A DNA stretch of 64,000 bases from Nitrobacter sp051535235. Its GTDB lineage: Bacteria; Pseudomonadota; Alphaproteobacteria; Rhizobiales; Xanthobacteraceae. Positions 51,574 through 60,962 of the stretch are shown one piece after another. The position numbers and the translations under genes were made by a program. Within the stretch, counting starts at the first letter, position 1. The number at the start of each line of letters is the position of its first letter. A model generated the notes under the pieces. The model was not told the origin of the DNA, did no database searches, and was given only the letters and a program-made list of their open reading frames with translations. The stretch covers positions 322,925 to 386,924 of the forward strand of contig NZ_JBPPLZ010000003.1 in assembly GCF_051535235.1 (NCBI RefSeq), read 5' to 3'.

Positions 51574-51768
51574 TCAGCAGGCGCCGTTCCATCCATCGGG
51601 GAAAGGGAAGAACGGCCAGACGACCTCGTTGTCATTGGCAGCTTGCGGCGGCTCGCCAAAATGCAGGTCGTCGAAATCCGACAGGTCGTTCACCACGGCT
51701 TCTTCGATGCGCGGAGCGATCGCGGTGCTCACTGCGCTCAGCAACCGTTCAAATTCGGCTTCACTCAT
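51574..51768 (-). CDS. Small protein of unknown function with AANDNE motif
   Basis: 64-aa acidic protein, MSEAEFERLLSAVSTAIAPR at the start, then FGEPPQAANDNEVVWPFFPF and a final Trp-Asn-Gly-Ala-Cys. The ATG at 51768 has GAGG six bases before it; the frame is open to 51906 with weaker support. The short AANDNE segment recurs in many small alphaproteobacterial proteins of unknown role. A conserved-looking helix precedes it. Nothing in the neighbours indicates a job. Confidence 0.5.
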   Translation of the reverse strand: MSEAEFERLLSAVSTAIAPRIEEAVVNDLSDFDDLHFGEPPQAANDNEVVWPFFPFPDGWNGAC

Positions 51769-52178
51769 GTGCGCCTCACTTTTCTTGTTTCTTGCGCGCA
51801 CAGTGCCAAAAAGGGCTTGGGCTCCCGTTGCAGGAATCGCTAAAATTGTTTCGATCGCTCGTGAAAATTCAAAGCGGCCTCGAGCACCGGCATATCGGGA
51901 ACTCAAGGCGTTGCGCTCGGCGCGGATTATCGAACCCGGACGCCCAAGGTTACCGCACTGTTAATCAGGGAGCAGGCCACCAGCCCGGTACATTGCGAGG
52001 CTTGATCGCGGTGACGACTGCCGTGGCGTGAACGCTGAAAAGGCTGCGCGACGATTTGCGATCGGATCGATTTAACCCTGTCGCAATCGGCAATAATTAT
52101 TGTTTCCTTGCGCTCCGGGGTATTCGTTAAGAGGACGCGGATAATTTTTTGTAGTTTTTCTGCGATTGGAGAAATTGA
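51769..52178. other. Leader region upstream of glmS
   Basis: 410 bp without a supported gene. The last 120 bp before glmS are AT-richer (AATAATTATTG near 52090, TTTTTTGTAG near 52146) and probably hold its promoter. I see no glmS ribozyme core, which is expected since that ribozyme belongs to Gram-positive bacteria. Confidence 0.4.
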
Positions 52179-54005
52179 TTGTGCGGCATTGTCGGAATTC
52201 TGGGACGCGGTCCCGTCGCGGATCAGTTGGTCGATTCGTTGAAGCGCCTCGAATATCGCGGCTACGATTCCGCCGGCATCGCGACACTGGAGGGAACGCT
52301 CCTGGCGCGCCGTCGCGCCGAGGGCAAGCTGCGGAATCTGGAAGTGCGCCTGCGGGCTGAACCGCTGGCGGGACGCGTCGGGATCGGACATACGCGCTGG
52401 GCAACGCACGGCAAGCCGACGGAGAACAACGCTCATCCGCACGCGACCGAGCGCGTGGCGGTCGTCCACAACGGAATCATCGAAAATTTCCGCGAGCTTC
52501 GCGACGAGCTTCAGAAAAAAGGAGCGGTCTTCCAGACCGAAACCGATACCGAGACGGTCCTGCATCTCGTCGACGGCTATCTCGCCGCTGGCGTCGATCC
52601 CGTCGAAGCGGTCAAGGCCACGCTGTCGCAGCTTCGCGGCGCCTTCGCCCTCGGCTTCATCTTCGCGTCCGACGACAACATTCTGATCGGCGCGCGTAAC
52701 GGACCGCCGCTGGCTATCGGCTATGGCGACGGCGAAATGTATCTGGGATCGGATGCCATCGCGCTCGGGCCGCTCACCGACACGATCAGCTATCTCGAAG
52801 ACGGCGACTGGGCGATTTTGACCCGCAACGGCGCAACCGTCTACGACCACCGGGGCGCCATCGTTCAGCGCGAGCGCGTCAAGCACAGCGCCTCGACTTC
52901 CCTGGTGGACAAGGCCAACTTTCGTCACTTCATGGCCAAGGAAATCCACGAACAGCCCGAAGTCGTCGGACATACGCTGGCCCGTTACGTCGACATGGCG
53001 ACGGAGCGCGTGTTGCTTCCGAAGGATCTCCCGTTCGATTTTCGCGATATCAGGCGGGTCTCGATCGTGGCTTGCGGAACCGCGAACTACGCCGGTTACA
53101 TCGGCAAATACTGGCTCGAGCGTCTAGCCCGGCTGTCCGTCGACATCGATATCGCGTCTGAGTTTCGCTACCGTGAGGCGCCGCTCGGCAAGGGCGATCT
53201 CGCCATCTTCATTTCGCAATCCGGCGAGACCGCCGACACGCTCGCCGCGCTTCGTTATGCGAAGGAGCAGGGACTGCATACGCTCTCGGTCGTCAACGTC
53301 ACGACGTCGACAATCGCGCGAGAGAGCGAGACGATGTTGCAGACCCTGGCGGGGCCGGAGATCGGCGTCGCTTCGACCAAGGCTTTCACCTGCCAGTTGA
53401 TGGTGCTTGCGGCGCTCGCGATCGCCGCGGGCAAGGCGCGGGGCGAGTTATCCGAAAAAGACGAGGCCAAGCTCGTGCACGGCCTGATCGAGGTTCCGCG
53501 GCTGATGTCGGAAGCGCTGGCCACAGAACCGCAGATCGACAAGCTCGCGCGCGACATCGCCAAATCGAAGGACGTCCTGTATCTCGGACGGGGCACCAGC
53601 TATCCTCTTGCCCTGGAGGGCGCGCTCAAGCTCAAGGAAATTTCCTATATCCATGCGGAAGGCTACGCCGCCGGCGAACTCAAGCATGGACCGATCGCGC
53701 TGATCGACGAGAACATGCCGGTGGTGGTGATCGCACCCTACGATCGCGTTTTCGAAAAGACCGTCTCCAACATGCAGGAGGTGGCGGCGCGCGGCGGCAA
53801 CATCATTCTCATGACCGACGCAAAGGGGGCCGCCGAGGCGGCCGTCAGGTCGCTGGTGACGATAATCCTGCCCGACATGGCGGCGACGTTTGCCCCGTTG
53901 ATTTATGCGGTTCCGGTACAGTTGCTGGCCTACCATACCGCTGTCGTCATGGGCACCGACGTCGACCAGCCGCGCAATCTGGCAAAATCCGTCACGGTCG
54001 AATAA
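52179..54005 (+). CDS. glmS: Glutamine-fructose-6-phosphate aminotransferase (isomerizing)
   Basis: 608-aa enzyme that makes glucosamine-6-phosphate, the first step to UDP-GlcNAc for peptidoglycan and lipid A. The N-terminal glutaminase domain begins with the catalytic Cys2 (MCGIVGILGRGPVADQ), with EYRGYDSAGIA and GIGHTRWATHGKP. Two SIS domains follow (FISQSGETADTLAALRYAKE and GRGTSYPLALEGALKLKEIS), and the C-terminus ends QPRNLAKSVTVE as in all GlmS. The start codon is TTG, fixed by the need for Met-Cys at the N-terminus, with GGAG seven bases upstream. Confidence 0.97.
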   Translation: MCGIVGILGRGPVADQLVDSLKRLEYRGYDSAGIATLEGTLLARRRAEGKLRNLEVRLRAEPLAGRVGIGHTRWATHGKPTENNAHPHATERVAVVHNGIIENFRELRDELQKKGAVFQTETDTETVLHLVDGYLAAGVDPVEAVKATLSQLRGAFALGFIFASDDNILIGARNGPPLAIGYGDGEMYLGSDAIALGPLTDTISYLEDGDWAILTRNGATVYDHRGAIVQRERVKHSASTSLVDKANFRHFMAKEIHEQPEVVGHTLARYVDMATERVLLPKDLPFDFRDIRRVSIVACGTANYAGYIGKYWLERLARLSVDIDIASEFRYREAPLGKGDLAIFISQSGETADTLAALRYAKEQGLHTLSVVNVTTSTIARESETMLQTLAGPEIGVASTKAFTCQLMVLAALAIAAGKARGELSEKDEAKLVHGLIEVPRLMSEALATEPQIDKLARDIAKSKDVLYLGRGTSYPLALEGALKLKEISYIHAEGYAAGELKHGPIALIDENMPVVVIAPYDRVFEKTVSNMQEVAARGGNIILMTDAKGAAEAAVRSLVTIILPDMAATFAPLIYAVPVQLLAYHTAVVMGTDVDQPRNLAKSVTVE

Positions 54006-54108
54006 GACAGGGTCGGCAGCGGCGGTCCAACGCGCCGCATGCAAAGTCTGCTGGAATGCCTATATGACCAGATACTGCCTAATTTGGACATCTTGATCTG
54101 GAACCACG

Positions 54109-54879
54109 ATGACCCGTAACAGTTCTTCGAGCGGCCCGCCAGGCGACCCTCACCCGGAGGTGCCCCGCGGCGTCATCGCGCGATTCCGGAATTACTTTCT
54201 GACCGGTCTGATTGTCGCAGGCCCGGTCGCGATAACGCTTTACCTGACCTGGTGGTTTGTGAACTGGGTCGACAACCTGGTGCGACCGTTCGTCCCCATT
54301 ACGTATCGGCCGGAAACGTACCTGCCTTTCGGAGTGCCGGGATCGGGTTTGATCGTCGCGGTATTCGCGCTGACGATGCTCGGCTTCCTCACGGCCAACC
54401 TGATCGGCCGGACGCTGGTCGATTTTGGCGAAAAGATCCTCGGCCGGATGCCGGTGGTGCGGGCGATCTACCGCGGCCTCAAGCAGGTTTTTGAGACGCT
54501 TTTTTCCGGATCCGGATCGAGCCTGCGCAAGGTCGGTCTGGTTGAATTTCCGTCGCCCGGGATGTGGTCGATCGTTCTCATTTCGCAGGTCCCGAGCGCG
54601 AATGTCGCCGCGCGGCTTCCAGGTCAGGAGGAGCACATTTCGGTCTTCCTGCCTTGTGCGCCCAACCCGACCACGGGCTTCTTCTTTTACGTACCGAAGA
54701 GCAAGGTCGTCGAGGTCGACATGAGCACTGAGGATGCGGCAACCCTCATCATGTCTGCGGGCGTCGTTCAACCGAACTCCGATCAGCAGAAGAAGCTCGC
54801 GGCTCTTGCGGACATGGCCAACACCGCCCGCGCGGCGAATGATCCCGCCTTTACCCCCGAGACTGCAAAGGTCGACTGA
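54109..54879 (+). CDS. DUF502 family membrane protein
   Basis: 256-aa protein of DUF502. Two membrane helices, in NYFLTGLIVAGPVAITLYLTW and in PGSGLIVAVFALTMLGFLT, are followed by a soluble domain with the family patterns PVVRAIYRGLKQVFETLF, VGLVEFPSPGMWSIVL and NPTTGFFFYVPKSKVVEVDM. The function of DUF502 is not established; a COV (continuous vascular ring) plant relative acts in trafficking. It lies between glmS and recG, convergent to recG with 3 bp between the stops. Confidence 0.87.
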   Translation: MTRNSSSSGPPGDPHPEVPRGVIARFRNYFLTGLIVAGPVAITLYLTWWFVNWVDNLVRPFVPITYRPETYLPFGVPGSGLIVAVFALTMLGFLTANLIGRTLVDFGEKILGRMPVVRAIYRGLKQVFETLFSGSGSSLRKVGLVEFPSPGMWSIVLISQVPSANVAARLPGQEEHISVFLPCAPNPTTGFFFYVPKSKVVEVDMSTEDAATLIMSAGVVQPNSDQQKKLAALADMANTARAANDPAFTPETAKVD

Positions 54880-54882
54880 TTT

Positions 54883-56982
54883 TCAGCCCGCGCCAATCAG
54901 GGGCAGGGCTTCGTCGCGCTCAAACAGATACAGCAGGCATCGCAACGCTTCACCTTGTGCGCCGGACAGCATCGGGTTCTGCTTCATGATGCGCAAGGCT
55001 TCGTCGCGGGCCTGCGCGATGAGCTGCGCGTGAACATCGGAGCGCGCAATGCGATAGCCGGGCAGGCCGCTCTGGCGGGTGCCGAGCACATCGCCTTCGC
55101 CGCGCAGCTTCAGATCTTCCTCGGCGATGCGGAAGCCGTCGGTGGTTTCCCGGATCACCCGCAGCCGCGCATCGGACATCTCGCCCAATGGCTCGCGGTA
55201 GAGCAGCAGGCAGGTTGAAGGCTCGGAGCCGCGGCCGATCCGTCCTCGTAGCTGGTGGAGTTGCGCAAGGCCGAAACGCTCGGCGTTCTCGATGACCATG
55301 ATGGTCGCCGCCGGAACGTCAACGCCGACCTCGACAACCGTCGTCGCGACCAGCAGATTGATTTCGGCCGCTGCGAACTGCGCCATCATGCGGTCTTTTT
55401 CGGACCCGCGCATCTTGCCGTGGACGAGACCGACCTTGTCGCCGAAGCGCGCCTTGAGGCTGTCGAACCGTTGCTCGGCATCGGTGAGATTCACGGTCTC
55501 GGATTCCTCGACCAGCGGACAGATCCAGTAGACCAGCTTGCCGGCCTTCACCGCACGGCCGACCGCATCGATCACCTCGTCCAGCCGGCTGTCGGAGACT
55601 GCGCGGGTATCGATCGGCTGCCGGCCGGCGGGCTTTTCGCGCAGTTCGGAGACGTCCATATCGCCGAAATAGGTGAGAACCAGCGTGCGCGGAATCGGTG
55701 TCGCGCTCAGCACCAGCACATCCACGGCCTCGCCCTTGGCAGTCAATGCAAGCCGCTCGCGCACGCCGAAACGGTGCTGTTCGTCGACGACCGCCAGCGC
55801 CAGCGCCTTGAATGCGACGTCGTCCTGGATCAGCGCGTGGGTGCCGACGAGCAGGTCGATGTCGCCGTTGCCGAGGCGTGCGGTAATCTCGCGCCGCTCC
55901 CTGCCTTTCTCGCGTCCGGTCAGGATGGCGACGCGCAAGCCCGCCTGTTCGGCCAGCGGCGCGATGGTCTTGATATGCTGGCGTGCAAGGATTTCGGTCG
56001 GCGCCATCAGCGCGGTCTGCTTGCCGGCTTCAGCCACCGCGGCGGCGGCGAGCAGCGCGACGACTGTCTTGCCGGAGCCGACGTCGCCCTGAAGCAGCCG
56101 CAGCATCCGCACGGGTTGCCGCAGGTCGTCGCTGATTGCGGCGACCGCCTGTTGTTGAGACGTCGTCAGGGCATAGGGCAGCGCATCGATGATCCTGTTG
56201 CGCAGGTGCCCGTCGCCGGCGTGTCGGCTTCCGGCCGGCCGGCGGAGCCGCGCGCGCACCAGCGCCAGCGCGAGTTGTCCGGCGAGCAACTCGTCGAAGG
56301 CAAGGCGTGACCAGAACGGTCCTTCCGGCAGGATATCGGTCAATTCCAATGGCGCGTGAACGCGATGCAGCGCTTCCGCCATCGACGGAAAGCCGCAGCG
56401 GCGCAGGATTTCCGGGCTGATCCATTCGGGCAGCGCCGGGAGCCTTTGCAGGGCCATCGCGACCGCGCGCCGCAATGTGCCCAGCGCCAGGCCCTCGGTG
56501 AGAGGATAGACCGGATCGATGCCGGAGAGCTTTGCCAGTCCTGCCTCATCGACAACGCGGTCGGGATGAACGATCTGCAAGGTACCGTCGAACATCTGAG
56601 CGGTGCCGGACACGTAGCGCTTGGCTCCGACGGGAAGCAGCTTTTCCACGTAGTCCGGCTGGGCGCGGAAGTAGGTCAGCACGACGTCTCCGGTCTCGTC
56701 GCTGGCGTGGACGAGATGCGGCGCGCGCGAGCGTCCGGGCGGCGCGGGGCGATGCCGGTCGACTGTCACTTCAAGCGTCACCACGGTGCCGGGAACGGCA
56801 TCGCGGATCTTGGGTCGCGCCCTGCGGTCGATGACGCTTGCAGGCAGGTGAAACAGCAGATCGATCAGGCGCGGGGTCTGGTCGCGCCCGAGCAGATACC
56901 GAAACAGCTTGTCCTGCTTCGGGCCGACGCCCGTCAGGCTGGTCACCGGTGCAAAGAGAGGATTGAGCAGTGCAGGGCGCAT
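54883..56982 (-). CDS. recG: ATP-dependent DNA helicase RecG
   Basis: 699-aa branch-migrating helicase that reverses stalled replication forks and processes Holliday-type junctions. The N-terminal wedge/OB domain includes LTGVGPKQDKLFRYLLGRDQ and VVTLEVTVDRHRP. The motor has Walker A GDVGSGKTVVALLAA, the DEQH box in VVDEQHRFGVRERLAL, SATPIPRTL (motif III) and QLRGRIGRG (motif VI). The ATG at 56982 yields the normal N-terminus; the frame is open to 57081. It is divergent from sdhE-mfd, putting two fork-repair motors back to back. Confidence 0.95.
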   Translation of the reverse strand: MRPALLNPLFAPVTSLTGVGPKQDKLFRYLLGRDQTPRLIDLLFHLPASVIDRRARPKIRDAVPGTVVTLEVTVDRHRPAPPGRSRAPHLVHASDETGDVVLTYFRAQPDYVEKLLPVGAKRYVSGTAQMFDGTLQIVHPDRVVDEAGLAKLSGIDPVYPLTEGLALGTLRRAVAMALQRLPALPEWISPEILRRCGFPSMAEALHRVHAPLELTDILPEGPFWSRLAFDELLAGQLALALVRARLRRPAGSRHAGDGHLRNRIIDALPYALTTSQQQAVAAISDDLRQPVRMLRLLQGDVGSGKTVVALLAAAAVAEAGKQTALMAPTEILARQHIKTIAPLAEQAGLRVAILTGREKGRERREITARLGNGDIDLLVGTHALIQDDVAFKALALAVVDEQHRFGVRERLALTAKGEAVDVLVLSATPIPRTLVLTYFGDMDVSELREKPAGRQPIDTRAVSDSRLDEVIDAVGRAVKAGKLVYWICPLVEESETVNLTDAEQRFDSLKARFGDKVGLVHGKMRGSEKDRMMAQFAAAEINLLVATTVVEVGVDVPAATIMVIENAERFGLAQLHQLRGRIGRGSEPSTCLLLYREPLGEMSDARLRVIRETTDGFRIAEEDLKLRGEGDVLGTRQSGLPGYRIARSDVHAQLIAQARDEALRIMKQNPMLSGAQGEALRCLLYLFERDEALPLIGAG

Positions 56983-57142
56983 CGCGCGACTCGACGAATG
57001 GCGAGGTGGGACCGGTACGCTGGAAGCCTTGAATGCAATTTTCGGATTATGCAATGCGTGAACGGGTGCTGACATCCCCATTCGCCGGCGCTATATGATG
57101 CCGGCCCGGCTCGTCCGGGCTTTCGGCGTTCGGATGGGATTG

Positions 57143-57433
57143 ATGACGGGATCGACACGATCGAGCGGCGGCCTTGACGACCGCCGCAAACGGCTTTTGT
57201 TCCGCTGCTGGCATCGCGGCATGCGCGAGATGGACCTGATCCTGGGTCGATTTGCCGATGCGGAAATCGGTTCGCTCACCGATGCGGAGTTGATCGATCT
57301 CGAGAGCCTGATCGAGGTCCCAGACCCGGACCTGTATGCCGCGTTGAGCGGCGGCCTTCCGCTGGCTCCCCAATACCGCACGGCTCTGTTTGATCGTATC
57401 AGGTCGTTTTCGCCGACAGGTCCGGACGCATGA
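57143..57433 (+). CDS. sdhE: FAD assembly factor SdhE (succinate dehydrogenase assembly factor 2)
   Basis: 96-aa DUF339 protein. The five-helix bundle is recognisable from LDDRRKRLLFRCWHRGMREM, the RGMREMDLILGRFAD region containing the RGxxE motif required for covalent flavin attachment to SdhA, and LIEVPDPDLYAALSG. The ATG at 57143 gives the family N-terminus; upstream ATGs at 57095 and 57134 are possible but weaker. Its stop overlaps the start of mfd (ATGA), an arrangement frequent in this bacterial group. Confidence 0.88.
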   Translation: MTGSTRSSGGLDDRRKRLLFRCWHRGMREMDLILGRFADAEIGSLTDAELIDLESLIEVPDPDLYAALSGGLPLAPQYRTALFDRIRSFSPTGPDA

Positions 57434-60400
57434 AGACGACCGTACGATCGCCCGCAGACTCGCTGTCGCCCGGTCGCCCGCTGACGCTCGCCAACGTCGC
57501 GGAAGGCGCGGAGGGCCTTGTCGCTTCGGACCTCGCGCGCGCCATCAAGGCCAAGGCAGGACGGCAGGCTTCGGCCGTCAGCCTCGCAGTGATCTGCCGG
57601 GATGGTCCGCGCATGCAGCAACTGGCGCGCGCGCTGGAATTTTTCGCGCCCGATATTTCGGTGATGCAGTTTCCGGCATGGGACTGTCAGCCCTACGATC
57701 GGGTTTCGCCGCACGGCGGCGTCCTTGCGCAGCGGCTCACGACGCTGGCGCGGCTGTCCCGTCTGGCGGGCAGCGAAGCGCCTCTGATCCTGCTCACGAC
57801 CGTCAACGCCATTGTGCAACGCGTGCCCGCGCGCGAGATCGTCGCGTCCCAGGCCCTGTCGGTCGCGCCGGGCCACGTGGTGCCGATGGACTCAATCGTC
57901 GCATGGCTTGAGCACAACGGCTACAACCGCTCCTCGACGGTTCGCGAGCCCGGCGAATATGCCGTGCGCGGCGGCATCCTCGATCTGTTTCCTTCCAGTC
58001 TCGACCAGCCCGTCCGGTTCGATTTCTTCGGCGACGCCCTGGAATCGATCCGCTCGTTCGACGCGGAAACCCAGCGCACGCTGCTCGACGTGCGTTCGCT
58101 CGATCTGGTTCCGATTTCCGAATTCCAGTTCGTCACAGAAACCATCCGGCGTTTCCGGATGGGATATGTCGCCGCGTTCGGGGCGCCCGGACCGGACGAC
58201 CTGTTGTACGAGGCCGTCAGCGAGGGGCGGCGGTATCCCGGCATGGAGCATTGGCTGCCGCTGTTTCACGAACGCATGGACACGCTGTTCGATTATCTCG
58301 ATGGCGCGACCATCGCCGTTGAGCCACAGGGCGAGGACGCGGCGAACGAGCGTTTCAAGCAGATCGCGGACTACTACGAGGCGCGGCGCGAGGCCGTTGA
58401 GCATTCCGGCGGCGGTGCCGTCTACAAACCGCTTCCGCCCGACCGGCTTTATCTGACGCCGGATGAGTGGACGGAGCGCATCAGCGAAACCGCGCTGGTG
58501 CAGCTGACGCCTTTCGCGGTGCCCGACGAAGCCGTCGATGTCATCGATGCAGGCGCGCGGCAGGGGCGGAGTTTCGCGCCCGAGCGAGCGGATGCCACCG
58601 TCAACGTTTTCGAATCCGTCGTATCCCACATTCAGGCGTTGCAGGCCGCGCGAAAGAAAGTCGTCGTCGCGTTGTGGAGCGAGGGTTCGCGCGATCGCAT
58701 GGCGAGCATGCTGCGGGACCACAAGCTGCTCAACCTGACGAGCGTCAATGTGTGGCGCACGGTTCAGGCCACGCCCCGCAATGAGGTGATGCTCGCTGTC
58801 GTCGGCATGGAATCGGGATTCGAGACGGAGACCGTCGCCGTCATCAGCGAACAGGACATTCTCGGCGATCGTCTGGTGCGGCCGCGCAAGGCGAGCCGCA
58901 AGCTTGAGAATTTCATCTCGGAAGCGACCAGTCTCGCGGCCGGCGATCTCGTCGTCCACGTCGAGCACGGCATCGGGCGTTTCGTCGGCTTGCAGACGCT
59001 TGAAGTGAGCGGCGCGCCGCACGATTGTCTTGAACTGCGCTACGCCAACGAGACCAAGCTGTTCCTTCCGGTCGAGAACATTGAACTGTTGTCGCGTTAC
59101 GGGTCCGATCAGGCCAATGTCGAACTTGATCGCCTCGGAGGCGGTGGCTGGCAGGCCCGCAAGGCCAAGCTGAAAAATCGTATTCGCGAGATCGCCGGCG
59201 AATTGATCAAGGTTGCAGCGGCTCGGCAATTGCACGAAGCGCCGAAGCTGCCGGTGCAATCCGGTCTTTATGACGAGTTCTGCGCGCGCTTCCCTTACGA
59301 GGAAACCGAAGATCAACTCAGTGCGATCGAAGCGTCGCTGAAAGATCTGGAGAGCGGCCGGCCGATGGATCGGCTGGTGTGCGGCGACGTCGGCTTTGGC
59401 AAGACCGAGGTGGCGTTGCGGGCGGCCTTCGCCGTCGCGCTGGACGGCAAGCAGGTCGCCGTCGTGGTACCGACGACGTTGCTGGCGCGCCAGCACGCCA
59501 AAACATTTACCGAGCGGTTCCGCGGGTTTCCAGTCAACGTCGCGCAGGCATCACGGCTGGTGTCGCCGAAGGAGCTGACGCAGGTCAAGAAAGGAATTGC
59601 CGACGGCTCGGTCGATATCGTGGTTGGCACCCACGCACTGCTCGGCAAGTCGATCAAGTTCAGGGATCTCGGACTTCTTGTCGTGGACGAGGAACAGCAC
59701 TTTGGCGTCAGCCACAAGGAGCGGTTGAAGCAGTTGCGCGCGCAGGTTCACGTGCTGACGCTGAGCGCGACCCCGATTCCGCGCACCCTGCAACTGGCGC
59801 TGACCGGCGTGCGCGACCTTTCGATCATTGCCTCGCCGCCGGTCGATCGGCTCGCGGTGCGCACCTTCGTGGCGCCGCACGATCCCTTGATGATCCGCGA
59901 GGCGCTGTTGCGCGAACGCTATCGCGGCGGTCAGGCCTTCTACGTGGTGCCGCGCATCGACGATCTGGCGGAGGTCAAGGAGTTTCTCGACAAGCACGTG
60001 CCGGAGATGAAAGTCGCGGTCGCGCACGGGCAGATGCCGCCGACGGTGATCGAGGACATCATGTCGGCCTTCTACGACGGCAAATATGACGTACTGCTCT
60101 CCACCACCATCGTGGAGTCGGGTCTCGACATTCCGTCCGCCAATACCCTGATCGTGCATCGCGCCGACATGTTCGGACTGGCGCAGCTCTATCAGTTGCG
60201 CGGTCGTGTCGGTCGATCGAAGCTGCGCGCCTACGCGCTGTTCACGCTGCCTTCGACGCACAAGATCACGGCGCAGGCCGAACGCCGCCTCAAGGTTCTG
60301 CAATCGCTTGAAACGCTCGGAGCAGGCTTCCAGCTTGCATCGCACGATCTCGACATTCGTGGGGCTGGAAACCTGCTCGGCGAGGAGCAATCAGGCCACA

Positions 60401-60957
60401 TCAAGGAGGTCGGCTTCGAGCTCTACCAGTCGATGCTGGAAGAGGCGATCCAGAACCTGAAGTCCGGCATGACGGAGTCTGTCGACGACGAGCGGTGGTC
60501 GCCGCAGATCACAATCGGCATGCCGGTCCTGATCCCGGAAGACTACGTCGCCGATCTTGCGGTGAGGCTGTCGCTGTATCGCCGGCTGGCCGACCTCGAC
60601 ACCGATGACGAGATCGACAATTTCGCCGCAGAGTTGCGTGACCGGTTCGGTCCGCTGCCGGATGAAGTCCGTTACCTGTTCAAGGTCGCGGCGATCAAGG
60701 CCTATTGCCGTCGCGCCAATGTCGAGAAGGTGGACACCGGGCCGAAGGGCGCCGTGATTTCCTTCCGCGACAACAAGTTCGCGCAACCCGATCGGCTGGT
60801 CTATTTCATCCGCCAGCACGGGCAGGCGGCGAGGGTTCGTCCCGATATGAAGGTGGTGTTCTTCCAGAACTGGGAAACGCCGGAGGAACGCCTGACAGGC
60901 ACCACCGAAATCATGCGCCAACTCGCCAATCTCGCGGAAGACCGCAAGGCGGCGTAA
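57430..60957 (+). CDS. mfd: Transcription-repair coupling factor
   Basis: 1175-aa translocase that removes RNA polymerase stalled at lesions and brings UvrA. The UvrB-like N-terminal modules (residues about 1-400) are followed by the RNA polymerase-interacting domain with DLVVHVEHGIGRFVGLQ. The RecG-like motor has Walker A CGDVGFGKTEVAL (Lys658), DEEQHFG at 753-759, SATPIPRTL and QLRGRVGRS. The C-terminal TRCF domain contains LPDEVRYLFKVAAIKAYCRR. Coupled to sdhE by an ATGA overlap. Its partner uvrA lies in the same window. Confidence 0.96.
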   Translation: MKTTVRSPADSLSPGRPLTLANVAEGAEGLVASDLARAIKAKAGRQASAVSLAVICRDGPRMQQLARALEFFAPDISVMQFPAWDCQPYDRVSPHGGVLAQRLTTLARLSRLAGSEAPLILLTTVNAIVQRVPAREIVASQALSVAPGHVVPMDSIVAWLEHNGYNRSSTVREPGEYAVRGGILDLFPSSLDQPVRFDFFGDALESIRSFDAETQRTLLDVRSLDLVPISEFQFVTETIRRFRMGYVAAFGAPGPDDLLYEAVSEGRRYPGMEHWLPLFHERMDTLFDYLDGATIAVEPQGEDAANERFKQIADYYEARREAVEHSGGGAVYKPLPPDRLYLTPDEWTERISETALVQLTPFAVPDEAVDVIDAGARQGRSFAPERADATVNVFESVVSHIQALQAARKKVVVALWSEGSRDRMASMLRDHKLLNLTSVNVWRTVQATPRNEVMLAVVGMESGFETETVAVISEQDILGDRLVRPRKASRKLENFISEATSLAAGDLVVHVEHGIGRFVGLQTLEVSGAPHDCLELRYANETKLFLPVENIELLSRYGSDQANVELDRLGGGGWQARKAKLKNRIREIAGELIKVAAARQLHEAPKLPVQSGLYDEFCARFPYEETEDQLSAIEASLKDLESGRPMDRLVCGDVGFGKTEVALRAAFAVALDGKQVAVVVPTTLLARQHAKTFTERFRGFPVNVAQASRLVSPKELTQVKKGIADGSVDIVVGTHALLGKSIKFRDLGLLVVDEEQHFGVSHKERLKQLRAQVHVLTLSATPIPRTLQLALTGVRDLSIIASPPVDRLAVRTFVAPHDPLMIREALLRERYRGGQAFYVVPRIDDLAEVKEFLDKHVPEMKVAVAHGQMPPTVIEDIMSAFYDGKYDVLLSTTIVESGLDIPSANTLIVHRADMFGLAQLYQLRGRVGRSKLRAYALFTLPSTHKITAQAERRLKVLQSLETLGAGFQLASHDLDIRGAGNLLGEEQSGHIKEVGFELYQSMLEEAIQNLKSGMTESVDDERWSPQITIGMPVLIPEDYVADLAVRLSLYRRLADLDTDDEIDNFAAELRDRFGPLPDEVRYLFKVAAIKAYCRRANVEKVDTGPKGAVISFRDNKFAQPDRLVYFIRQHGQAARVRPDMKVVFFQNWETPEERLTGTTEIMRQLANLAEDRKAA

Positions 60958-60962
60958 CGTCG

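Noticed and set aside
57892..59496. 534-codon open frame antisense to mfd
   Set aside because: Long antisense frames are expected in GC-rich coding DNA; it mirrors the mfd codon pattern, has no ribosome site and no family similarity.
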